Below, piece by piece: positions 7,473 through 13,809 of a DNA stretch of 13,809 bases; position 1 is the first letter of the stretch; each line of letters begins with the position of its first letter. Source of the stretch: Candidatus Atribacter hydrocarboniphilus. GTDB lineage: Bacteria; Atribacterota; Atribacteria; Atribacterales; Atribacteraceae. The stretch is taken from the NCBI GenBank assembly GCA_003542295.1, contig DPKX01000279.1, positions 2,484 through 16,292 on the forward strand. The letters are read 5' to 3'. The notes under the pieces were generated by a model, which was not told the DNA's origin, did no database searches, and saw only the letters and a list, made by a program, of their open reading frames with translations. Made by a program: the position numbers and the translations under genes.

Positions 7473-7574
7473 GCTCTTTACTAATATATCCTAAATTAAT
7501 TTAAAAACGATTCAATAAACAATTGATCAAAAAAGAAAAGATATATCAAAAAATGATTGAATTAAAGGAAATGG

Positions 7575-7618
7575 TGGCTGGGTTTTAAGACTGAAACATT
7601 TTGATGCCAACCCAGCCA
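7575..7618 (-). terminator. Hairpin after the dehydrogenase operon, probable terminator
   Basis: A 10-bp stem (TGGCTGGGTT 7575-7584 with AACCCAGCCA 7609-7618) and a 24-base loop start 12 bases past the stop of the MDR dehydrogenase. The minus-strand tail CCATTTCCTTTAATTC is only moderately U-rich, so termination may be incomplete. The promoter of the next operon lies about 100 bases further on. Confidence 0.55.
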
Positions 7619-7630
7619 TTTCAACACAAT

Positions 7631-8659
7631 TTATTCACTTACATCAATAAGGACTTTCAATGAACCTTGAGAAGGATTGAGTGCGGTTTCAAAAGCATCA
7701 TATATTTGATCTAAGCTAAAATGATGGGTCACTAAACCATCGGTTTTCATTCGACCATCGTTTAGGTATTGGATAGTTGCCTCATAATCGACGGCAGTGT
7801 ACATAATAGTTCCAATAATTTCTAATTCCCTATCTTGAACATAGGCCATGTTAACCGGTATTTTCCCCTCGGGTACACCAACCATAATAATTTTACTCCC
7901 TTTGCGAGCTAAATTTATGGCAGTATCCAAAGTTAATTCAATACCTACACAATCAAAAACCATATCCGGACCATCAGAACCGAAAAATTCCTTAGCAACT
8001 TGAAAAATATCTTCTTTCTTCGGATTCACAATGACGTTTGCGCCAGATTTCTTGGCTAATTCTAACCTGGTGTCAACAGGATCTGAAACAAGAATTTTGT
8101 TTGCTCCAGCAACAAAGGCAGACTGCAGGGTTGCTTGCCCAATCATGCCAGCCCCGATAATTATGACATTTGCCCCAGTTAACATTTTTGCTTGGCGAAT
8201 GGCATGAACTCCCACGGCTAGAGGTTCAACTAATACTGCCTTATCGGCATCCCAATCTTTGGGAAGTTTAAAAACTTCATCAGCTTTGACAACTAAATAC
8301 TCTGACTGACCTCCATAATACCCAACACATCCTATTACTTGAAGTTTTTCACAAATATTGTATCTTCCTATTCGGCAGTTATAACATTCACCACAAACTA
8401 AGTTAGGCTCAATGGTTACTAAATCACCTATGGCCAAGTTTTTTACCTGCGTCCCAATTTCATCAACCAAACCTGCTACTTCATGCCCTAAAACCATTGG
8501 AGGATGAACAAAAGGATGTGTTCCCTGAAAAGCATGCATATCAGAACCACACACTCCTACTCTTTGTACTTTAATTCTAATTTCATCCGGTCCTACTTTT
8601 GGTATAGGTCCTTCTTTTTGCTCAAACTTTCTAAGATCAACTAATTCTACATACCGCAC
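7631..8659 (-). CDS. Zinc-dependent MDR alcohol/polyol dehydrogenase
   Basis: A 342-aa medium-chain dehydrogenase of the sorbitol/threonine dehydrogenase group, expected to oxidise a secondary alcohol or polyol with a nicotinamide cofactor in the cytoplasm. The catalytic zinc site is visible as C37 (GVCGSD), H59-E60 (LGHEV) and E145 (VEPLAVG). The structural zinc site is complete: C89, C92, C95 and C103. The Rossmann motif is G169-x-G171-x-x-G174 and D193 ends the second strand, which points to NAD rather than NADP. The start is the GTG at 8659, because GGAGGG lies 6 bases upstream; an ATG at 8677 overlaps that site. It is the last gene of its operon, 61 bases after the SDR gene. The specific substrate cannot be told; sorbitol, threonine and butanediol enzymes share these motifs. 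Confidence 0.92.
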   Translation of the reverse strand: MRYVELVDLRKFEQKEGPIPKVGPDEIRIKVQRVGVCGSDMHAFQGTHPFVHPPMVLGHEVAGLVDEIGTQVKNLAIGDLVTIEPNLVCGECYNCRIGRYNICEKLQVIGCVGYYGGQSEYLVVKADEVFKLPKDWDADKAVLVEPLAVGVHAIRQAKMLTGANVIIIGAGMIGQATLQSAFVAGANKILVSDPVDTRLELAKKSGANVIVNPKKEDIFQVAKEFFGSDGPDMVFDCVGIELTLDTAINLARKGSKIIMVGVPEGKIPVNMAYVQDRELEIIGTIMYTAVDYEATIQYLNDGRMKTDGLVTHHFSLDQIYDAFETALNPSQGSLKVLIDVSE

Positions 8660-8720
8660 GAGAGACCCTCCATTCATTTGTTAGTAATGAAACTATAAAT
8701 ACTATATATTTCTATTATAG

Positions 8721-9425
8721 CTAATGCCATTCATTTCGTGGAAATAAAATTATTCTTTTGTATATGGTTCTGTCTGACTGATTTAATAGGTAAAATACAC
8801 ATTCGGCAATTTCTTCTGGCTTCGTAACCTCATTGATATCTCCATGATAGGGAGAATCACCCTGCCAAAGAGGAGTATCAACTGCTCCGGGACAGATGGT
8901 GGCAATAATAACTCCATAGGGCTTAACCTCTTGAGCCAAAGCATCAGCCATACCAATCATACCATGCTTCGATGCTCCATAAGCGACTTCTAAAGGGATA
9001 CCCCGAGTTCCAGAAACCGAGGATATGTTAATAATTCTCCCTTTTTTTCTTTCGATCATATAGGGGAGTACTAATCGCGTACAAAAAAGAGCTCCTTTTA
9101 AATTGGTGTCAATGATATTGCTAATGTGATTGATATCCTGTTTATAAAATTCGATTCCCTGATAAATTCCTGCATTATTAATCAAAACATCAATGGGTCC
9201 GTGATTGGTTTCAATCTCCTCATAAGCTTTTTGTATTTGATCCGGTTTGGTAACATCAACCTGATAGGCAAATATTCGACCCTGCCCTTTTTTTACTAAA
9301 GAATTGAGTCGATCAATACCACGAGCAAAACCGAACACATTAAAGCCATTTTCAGCTAATTTTATTGCAATTGATTCTCCAATTCCTCGGCTGGCCCCAG
9401 TCAGAACAATATTTTTTATATCCAT
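8721..9425 (-). CDS. Short-chain dehydrogenase/reductase (classical SDR)
   Basis: A 234-aa oxidoreductase. The cofactor motif TGASRGIG is at residues 9-16, NNAG at 83-86, and the catalytic tetrad is N108, S136, Y149 and K153 (YGASK). CPGAVDTPLW near 178-187 matches the usual PG motif after the active site. No membrane segment is seen. The ATG at 9425 is preferred because AGGAGG lies 10 bases before it; an ATG three codons upstream would lie 1 base from the site. It sits between the EamA transporter gene and the MDR dehydrogenase gene. Two dehydrogenases of different families side by side suggest consecutive oxidation and reduction of a sugar or polyol, but this is inference. It could also be a fatty-acid or ketone reductase. 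Confidence 0.92.
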   Translation of the reverse strand: MDIKNIVLTGASRGIGESIAIKLAENGFNVFGFARGIDRLNSLVKKGQGRIFAYQVDVTKPDQIQKAYEEIETNHGPIDVLINNAGIYQGIEFYKQDINHISNIIDTNLKGALFCTRLVLPYMIERKKGRIINISSVSGTRGIPLEVAYGASKHGMIGMADALAQEVKPYGVIIATICPGAVDTPLWQGDSPYHGDINEVTKPEEIAECVFYLLNQSDRTIYKRIILFPRNEWH

Positions 9426-9453
9426 ATTCAGCATGCCTCCTATTTATGATCGA

Positions 9454-10314
9454 TCATCTTCCCCATTTCGTTACCATAATAACTCCTATCAACGAAATTG
9501 CACCGCCTATTAACGATAAGAATGAAGGGATTTCTTTTAACCATAACCAAGCTATGAATATCGCTAAGGCAGGTTGTAAGTAAATAAAGCTCGATACTAC
9601 AGCTACTGGTGTTTTAGAAAGCGCATAAGTCCAGGTTAAATAACCAATGGCTGCTGGAAATAAGCCCAAATAAATTACTGATAGGGTATGAGAAAATGCT
9701 GCTTGATTGATGGCCAAAACGAAACCTGGAACAAAATAAAGCAGAAAAAATGTCCCTCCCCAAATAGTATAACAAGTGAGTTCTAAAGGAGTATATTTTT
9801 TAAAGTACGGTTTTTGGCAAACAATATACACACTGGAAGAAAAAGCTGCAATAAGAATAAGGAATACCCCAATGTTTAAATTAAAACCTTGATTTTCACC
9901 TAAAACAATGAGAATACCTCCAAAAAAACTAACCAAAATACCCAACCATCCAATTTTTTTGAGGGTTTCATTTAAAAAAAGAAAAGCTAAAAGAGATGAA
10001 AATATCGGGCTCAAGGCAATAATAAGGCTGGCAGTTCCTGCGGTGACCGTTTTTTCCCCATAGACTAAAGCAGCGTGATAAATTGTAATACCCAAAATTC
10101 CTTGGACAGCAACTGCTGGTATGTCTTTAAGTTTGAGAAAGCGAACCTTTCTAGTAATTAAAGCATAAACAAGGAGAAACCCTGATGCAACTAAAAACCT
10201 TAATAATGCAAGATGCCCAGGTTGATAAGATTTCAATCCATCTCGTATGCCAGCAAAAGCTGATGACCAAAAAAGGACACTGATTGAAACTGCGAAAATT
10301 GCTTTTCTATCCAT
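9454..10314 (-). CDS. EamA-family (drug/metabolite transporter) membrane protein
   Basis: A 286-aa inner-membrane protein with ten hydrophobic segments arranged as two EamA repeats, about residues 5-140 and 150-283, which is the standard size and layout of the DMT superfamily. Each repeat ends in the typical amphipathic closing helix pattern (FLNETLKKIGWLGILVSFFG and WLWLKEIPSFLSLIGGAIS). Members export or import small metabolites; the substrate cannot be predicted. The ATG at 10314 starts 13 bases after the stop of the PGI gene, and no Shine-Dalgarno site is visible before it, so translation probably depends on ribosomes finishing the upstream gene. Its stop codon overlaps a perfect 12-bp palindrome, ATGATCGATCAT (9446-9457), of no known role. 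The SDR gene follows after 28 bases. Confidence 0.9.
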   Translation of the reverse strand: MDRKAIFAVSISVLFWSSAFAGIRDGLKSYQPGHLALLRFLVASGFLLVYALITRKVRFLKLKDIPAVAVQGILGITIYHAALVYGEKTVTAGTASLIIALSPIFSSLLAFLFLNETLKKIGWLGILVSFFGGILIVLGENQGFNLNIGVFLILIAAFSSSVYIVCQKPYFKKYTPLELTCYTIWGGTFFLLYFVPGFVLAINQAAFSHTLSVIYLGLFPAAIGYLTWTYALSKTPVAVVSSFIYLQPALAIFIAWLWLKEIPSFLSLIGGAISLIGVIMVTKWGR

Positions 10315-10327
10315 GGTTGGGTAGGTA

Positions 10328-12028
10328 TTATTGGAGCGATCTAATCAGCCGATCTATTCCAACGCTGACCTCGTTTTCAAAATGGAAGCGAATTATTGTT
10401 CTCTTTCCGTTTTGGAGGGCATAATAATCTCCTAATGCCTGAAATTTGATAAGTGCACCAAAACTTACCTGTGATTGCCAAGAACCAGCTTCGTCAGGTA
10501 TTGGAATATCAACTTTTGGTTCTGACGTTAACTGGATAAAATACCCATTTCCCGCATCGCCTTTGTGAAGTTGTCCAGTTGAATGCAAAAAGCGAGGTCC
10601 ATAACCTACTGTTGTTGCAACTTGGAAGGAATCACGAAGCACTGTACACAATCTTTGTAATAAACATTCAGTTTCACGATTAGGATTAACATAAGCTTGA
10701 ATAGCAATATAATCTCCAGGGTGACAGGGACTTAAAAAAACCCTCAGAGCCTCATAAGGATCATGAGCTTCAACATCACCATACACAATCATCTCGTCCT
10801 TTTTTATTAATGGTTCAGGTTCGTCAATTGGAGCTCCTTCGGAAAATTTCTTCATAATCTGTCGAGTTATTTTTTTGGAGATTTCGACATTTGGTTGATT
10901 AAATGGATTGATTTCGAGACGATAGCCAGCTACAGCAGTAGCAAGTTCCCAGAGAAAAAACTGACCAGCAATATCGTAATAATCCTTGAGTTCCAAATGA
11001 ATTACCGGTTGCCCAGATAAAACTAAATTATTGATCTTCCCTATCCAGGACAATTCAGTTAGAGGCAGAGACATTACGATAAAAAGTCGGTCTTTAAAGT
11101 AAAACATGGGATCACCCAAAGATTCTTTAACAACCGGTAATATTCCTTTTTTTTCCTTGCCTGTGCTCTCGGCTATGAGTTGCTCAACCCAGTCACCAAA
11201 ACTTCGAATGTCTGAACTGAGTATATAGGTCGCCTTATCTCTCCAATTTTTTGCCATTTCCGCTAATAATACTCCTATAAATGCCGCAGGATTGTCTTTA
11301 TATGGAATATCTGGTTGGCATCTTTTCATCATGACTTGTGCTCTTTCCAATAAGAGCGAAATATCGACTCCAATCATAGCAGCTGGAACCAAGCCAAAAT
11401 GAGAGAGAGCTGAATACCGGCCACCCAAATTTGGGTTATTAAGGAAGATTTTGCGAAACTGATGAGTTTGCGCGAGGTCGATTAAACTACTTCCTGGATC
11501 AGTAATGAGAATGAAATGCTTACCAGCTTCAGCTTCTCCAATCTTATCAACTAAAAAGGTATAAAAATATTTAAAAAAAGAAAGGGTTTCTATCGTGCCA
11601 CCGGATTTGGTAGAAACAATAAATAAGGTTGTATGGGGATCAAGACGTCTCGCATAGGATTGCACCATCTCAGGGTCAGTACTATCCAAAATCCAGAGGT
11701 CCAGGTATCCCTCTTTTAATCCAAAGGTTTTCCGGTAAACCTCTGGAGCTAAGCTTGATCCTCCCATCCCCATAAGGAGAACCTGTTTAAATCCTTCCAT
11801 CAACAATTCATTTACAAAATTTTTTATTTCTTTTATTTCACCAGTTATTTCTTGAGCAATCTCAAGCCATGCTAAACGATTTGAAATCTCTTCTGGGCTA
11901 TTTTTCCATACCATAAAATCATGGTCCCAAATTCGTTTCATTATCTGGTCATTTTCCATTTCATATAGGGCATTGTCTATAAGACCCTGATAATTTTGTA
12001 AATGAATATTTTTCATTAATTTCTTCAT
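10328..12028 (-). CDS. pgi: Glucose-6-phosphate isomerase, transaldolase-PGI fusion type without the transaldolase part
   Basis: A 566-aa phosphoglucose isomerase interconverting glucose 6-phosphate and fructose 6-phosphate. Two sugar-isomerase (SIS) folds are visible: GMGGSS at 87-92 and STKSGGT at 139-145 bind the phosphate, and LGGRYSALSHFG at 201-212 is a PGI signature. AESTGKEKKGILP and, near the C-terminus, YGPRFLHSTGQLHKG match my memory of the C-terminal half of bifunctional transaldolase-PGI proteins. No transaldolase domain is attached or adjacent. The start is the ATG at 12028 with GGAGG 5 bases upstream; an ATG at 12040 is less well placed. It follows the 152-aa gene by 34 bases and precedes the EamA gene by 13, so it belongs to the same operon and links it to central sugar metabolism. 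Confidence 0.93.
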   Translation of the reverse strand: MKKLMKNIHLQNYQGLIDNALYEMENDQIMKRIWDHDFMVWKNSPEEISNRLAWLEIAQEITGEIKEIKNFVNELLMEGFKQVLLMGMGGSSLAPEVYRKTFGLKEGYLDLWILDSTDPEMVQSYARRLDPHTTLFIVSTKSGGTIETLSFFKYFYTFLVDKIGEAEAGKHFILITDPGSSLIDLAQTHQFRKIFLNNPNLGGRYSALSHFGLVPAAMIGVDISLLLERAQVMMKRCQPDIPYKDNPAAFIGVLLAEMAKNWRDKATYILSSDIRSFGDWVEQLIAESTGKEKKGILPVVKESLGDPMFYFKDRLFIVMSLPLTELSWIGKINNLVLSGQPVIHLELKDYYDIAGQFFLWELATAVAGYRLEINPFNQPNVEISKKITRQIMKKFSEGAPIDEPEPLIKKDEMIVYGDVEAHDPYEALRVFLSPCHPGDYIAIQAYVNPNRETECLLQRLCTVLRDSFQVATTVGYGPRFLHSTGQLHKGDAGNGYFIQLTSEPKVDIPIPDEAGSWQSQVSFGALIKFQALGDYYALQNGKRTIIRFHFENEVSVGIDRLIRSLQ

Positions 12029-12062
12029 ATATACCTCCAAACCATAAAATCACCAACGTTTT

Positions 12063-12521
12063 TTATTTTTTGAGGATACCCGAGAAAAATATATTTTGTA
12101 ATCCATTTTTTTCAAATTCTTCTTCATATTTTTCCCTGAATTGGCTTCTTTTAAGGAAAAATTCTTTTTCATCCATTTGCATAACAGTATCCTCACCATA
12201 TTGATTAAACAGGTCTCGAATGGCTAATCGATCAATTAATTGTTCCCAAAAGGTATTGATTTCAAAATCTTCGATAAAATGAACCGAGGTAGAATTCTCA
12301 TAATAATCTTTTGAGGGGATAAGCTGATTACATTCATCATCCCTTTCCACTAAACTTTCTTTATTAAATTGTTTGGCAAATGACATTATTTTTTGTTGTA
12401 ATGTATGATATTTTTCCCGTTCTTGATCTTGCTCATTTAAATAAGCGTTATAAACGTAATCTGCAGTATAAATCATTTCTACTAATAATTCATATTCTTC
12501 CTGACTCAATTCAATGTTCAT
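12063..12521 (-). CDS. Uncharacterised acidic 152-aa protein
   Basis: Not recognised. The protein is cytoplasmic in character: no signal peptide, no membrane segment, rich in Glu, Asp, Lys and Tyr. The N-terminal third (LSQEEYELLVEMIYTADYVY) and a segment with EREKYHTLQQKI look helical. The C-terminal half has FWEQLIDRLAIRDLFNQYG and a charged stretch KRSQFREKYEEEFEKNG. No catalytic motif or cysteine pair stands out. The ATG at 12521 follows GGAGG by 8 bases, and the codon use resembles the neighbours, so it is a real gene. It opens the operon that continues with PGI 34 bases downstream and lies behind a candidate promoter. It resembles small conserved proteins I associate loosely with thermophilic anaerobes, but I cannot name a family. 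Confidence 0.8.
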   Translation of the reverse strand: MNIELSQEEYELLVEMIYTADYVYNAYLNEQDQEREKYHTLQQKIMSFAKQFNKESLVERDDECNQLIPSKDYYENSTSVHFIEDFEINTFWEQLIDRLAIRDLFNQYGEDTVMQMDEKEFFLKRSQFREKYEEEFEKNGLQNIFFSGILKK

Positions 12522-12558
12522 TTAATATTCCTCCAAATATTATTTTCATTTGCTCAAT

Positions 12559-12588
12559 ATTATACCCTTTTATCTTTTAAAAAGGGAA
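12559..12588 (-). promoter_or_regulatory. Candidate promoter of the PGI/dehydrogenase operon
   Basis: The minus strand has a perfect -10 TATAAT (12559-12564), 37 bases before the first start codon. The -35 is weak: TTCCCT at 12583-12588 with an 18-base spacer matches three of six positions. The spacer and -35 overlap an inverted repeat (CCCTTTT with AAAAGGG, 12565-12586) that could be a regulator site or chance. Confidence 0.45.
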
Positions 12589-12691
12589 TGAAAAAAGCCC
12601 GACACTATAATTAAAACTGATGTTCTATAAAAAATTCAAATCGAGAAATTTACCAAAAAAACTATTGATATATATAAGTGCTTAATTTCTA

Positions 12692-12712
12692 AAAAATGAG
12701 GAGATTTTCCTC
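12692..12712 (-). terminator. Weak terminator-like hairpin
   Basis: On the minus strand GAGGA and TCCTC (12698-12712) form a 5-bp stem with a 5-base loop followed by ATTTTTTA. The U-tract is good but the stem is short. It could be a second stop for transcripts of the 2TM gene. Confidence 0.3.
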
Positions 12713-12789
12713 TATTCCCCTGCAGAAAATCATTCTTTAAAGCAGTTTTACAAAAACACTTAAGGATTAAATTTTCTTTATTAAGAAAT

Positions 12790-12817
12790 CTTTCCCTTTT
12801 CGTATGAAAGGGGAAAG
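12790..12817 (-). terminator. Hairpin downstream of the 2TM gene, possible terminator
   Basis: A 12-bp stem with one G-U pair and a GTAT tetraloop (12790-12801 with 12806-12817) lies 53 bases past the 2TM stop codon. The minus-strand tail ATTTCTTAATAAAG is only partly U-rich, so it may protect the mRNA end as much as terminate. Apart from this, a weaker hairpin and the candidate promoter, the 349-base gap 12522-12870 shows nothing I can assign. Confidence 0.5.
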
Positions 12818-12870
12818 CAAAGATTTGATTTTAATAAAATAACCTCCGATATTTTGAAATTTTCTTCTTT

Positions 12871-13143
12871 TTATTTTCGATCTTTTTGCATTATTTCCTG
12901 GATTTTTCTCTCTTCCCAGTTCTTTCCGAATGTTCCTTTTTTAAATGTTTCCATACCATGGAATAATACGCCAACACCCCAACCCATAATTGGCCAATAA
13001 AACCAATAAAATCCTGGTGAGGTTAATAAGTTAACCACAATAAAAAAAACTGACATGATAAGATAAACAATGAGATGAGAATAAAATGATTTTATTTCCA
13101 TGACTTGTTTTTTGGCATTTTCATACCTTTCCTTATCTTCCAT
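12871..13143 (-). CDS. 2TM-domain small membrane protein
   Basis: A 90-aa protein matching the 2TM domain family (PF13239 by recollection). A charged helical N-terminus (MEDKERYENAKKQVMEIKSF) precedes two membrane segments, about residues 22-41 (HLIVYLIMSVFFIVVNLLTS) and 45-62 (FYWFYWPIMGWGVGVLFH). A basic tail (GKNWEERKIQEIMQKDRK) follows. The Trp/Tyr-rich second segment with WPIMGWGVG and the trailing HGMETF are hallmark residues of the family. The ATG at 13143 has GGAGGG 5 bases upstream. In some bacteria this domain is fused to LytTR regulators or histidine kinases; here it stands alone. Function unknown. It is not obviously part of an operon. Confidence 0.85.
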   Translation of the reverse strand: MEDKERYENAKKQVMEIKSFYSHLIVYLIMSVFFIVVNLLTSPGFYWFYWPIMGWGVGVLFHGMETFKKGTFGKNWEERKIQEIMQKDRK

Positions 13144-13394
13144 AGCTTCCCTCCATTTTAAAAATTCTAAGATTCTTTAAGCTCTTAAATTACGTAAAGA
13201 TTAAATATTATTAATACTTAGTAAATTGGTTTGATGTTTCAACGTGTCGCATAATTTAGAAACTTTCCTACTATATATTCTTATCCATTTTGATAATGTA
13301 TACTAAAGTTTGCAACTTTGATTTTTAAAAAGCCACCGTAGACTCCAAAATGAAGGTTATACGAAACCAATACTTCATCGAGGAAGAATATCCG
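13144..13394. other. Intergenic region upstream of the 2TM gene and the transposase remnant
   Basis: A 251-base AT-rich gap between divergent reading units. It holds a short hairpin on the plus strand (AAAGTT with AACTTT, 13305-13319) followed by GATTTTTA, too weak to call a terminator. Bases from about 13330 (AGCCACCGTAGACTCC) may be the leader of the old insertion sequence, but its left end cannot be fixed. No convincing promoter for the 2TM gene was found. Confidence 0.4.
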
Positions 13395-13754
13395 ATGGCT
13401 CATAAAAATAATAAACCATATCTTTTAAAAAATGATCCTTGAATTCATGACTCAAACCTGATCTTCCCTATGCGATGCTCGAGTGGTTGACGAATGAGCT
13501 CATGAAACTGGAAGCTCAAAAACAAAGTTGGAGCTCACCAGGGAGAACACTGTCCCACTCGAACCACCCATTCTTTCGGAACCCGAGTCAGACGATTTGA
13601 TACCCGATTAGGTATCGTCTTTCTTCTCGTTCCAAAACTGAGGAAAGGAAGCTCTATTCTCTTCTTTGTTACGGAAAAGAAACGCTCCGAACAGGCCCTC
13701 CTCCAGGTGGTTCAAGAAGCCCTTATAAATGAGGTTCCCGCTTGAAAGATTGAA
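13395..13754 (+). pseudogene. IS256-family transposase, decayed N-terminal fragment
   Basis: Translation from the ATG at 13395 gives MAHKNNKPYLLKNDP and then, across breaks, IHDSNLIFP, MLEWLTNELMKLEAQ, KVGAHQGEHCPTRTTH, RVRRFDTRLGIVFLLVPKL, FFVTEKKRSEQALLQVVQEA and KIE. This order matches the N-terminus of IS256/mutator transposases. Damage is explicit: TGA at 13440, a 5-base insertion near 13470-13475 (ATGCGATGC in place of ATGC), a compensating one-base A insertion near 13517-13522, and TGA at 13743. Homology ends at about 13754, so some two thirds of the protein, including the DDE catalytic residues, is missing. The segment from about 13480 is clearly richer in GC than the surrounding genes, consistent with transfer. 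No terminal inverted repeat could be identified. Confidence 0.85.
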
Positions 13755-13809
13755 CCCCCTCTCCCCCTCAGTCTTTATCGTGTTCGATTAATGTAGCGAC
13801 ATGCCATGG

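Noticed and set aside
9304..9583. Plus-strand frames across the SDR/EamA junction
   Set aside because: They are antisense to two intact genes and have no initiation signal.
12380..12580. Plus-strand 66-codon hydrophobic frame opposite the start of the 152-aa gene
   Set aside because: Hydrophobicity comes from the antisense of a charged coding region; there is no ribosome site, and it runs over the promoter of the opposite gene.
12522..12870. Small RNA, tRNA or CRISPR repeats in the longest gap
   Set aside because: No cloverleaf, regularly spaced repeats or promoter-terminator pair could be found; only hairpins attributable to the flanking genes.
13305..13329. Plus-strand terminator from the AAAGTT/AACTTT hairpin
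   Set aside because: A 6-bp AT-rich stem with a three-base loop and no upstream plus-strand gene to terminate.

Overview
The window comes from an AT-rich bacterium (GC around the mid-30s percent by eye). Starts carry strong AGGAGG-type ribosome binding sites. The solute-binding protein has a cleavable signal peptide but no canonical lipobox, which fits a diderm. The gene set (CUT1 sugar transport, LacI, URO-D family enzymes, a stand-alone PGI, an IS256-type remnant) would suit an anaerobic fermenter such as an Atribacterota- or Thermotogota-like lineage. That placement is inference from style and remembered families.

Layout. (1) 1-511, plus strand: 3' part of an AraC-type regulator entering from the left. 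(2) 646-7409, minus strand: a six-gene operon read right to left: lacI-type repressor, URO-D family protein A, sugar-binding protein, two CUT1 permeases, URO-D family protein B. A good sigma70 promoter with an overlapping LacI-type operator precedes it, and an intrinsic terminator (566-602) ends it between the convergent operon and the AraC gene. Two internal gaps carry hairpins on either side of the binding-protein gene. (3) 7631-12521, minus strand: a five-gene operon: uncharacterised 152-aa protein, glucose-6-phosphate isomerase, EamA transporter, SDR oxidoreductase, zinc-dependent MDR alcohol dehydrogenase, with a hairpin after the last gene. (4) 12871-13143, minus strand: a small 2TM-domain protein. 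(5) 13395-13754, plus strand: a decayed, truncated IS256-family transposase, visibly richer in GC than its surroundings, followed by unassigned sequence to the window edge.

How it may work together. The LacI-controlled operon imports a carbohydrate or glycoside through an ABC transporter with no ATPase gene here, so a shared ATPase would be needed. Both URO-D proteins carry the His-x-Cys zinc-site motif of the MtaA/MtbA-type methyltransferases, not the paired arginines of the heme-pathway decarboxylase. The most interesting hypothesis is therefore catabolism or demethylation of an imported methylated or otherwise modified sugar. The neighbouring operon (two NAD(P)-type dehydrogenases, an exporter-like protein and PGI) could oxidise and isomerise sugars, but nothing in the sequence ties its substrate to the transporter.
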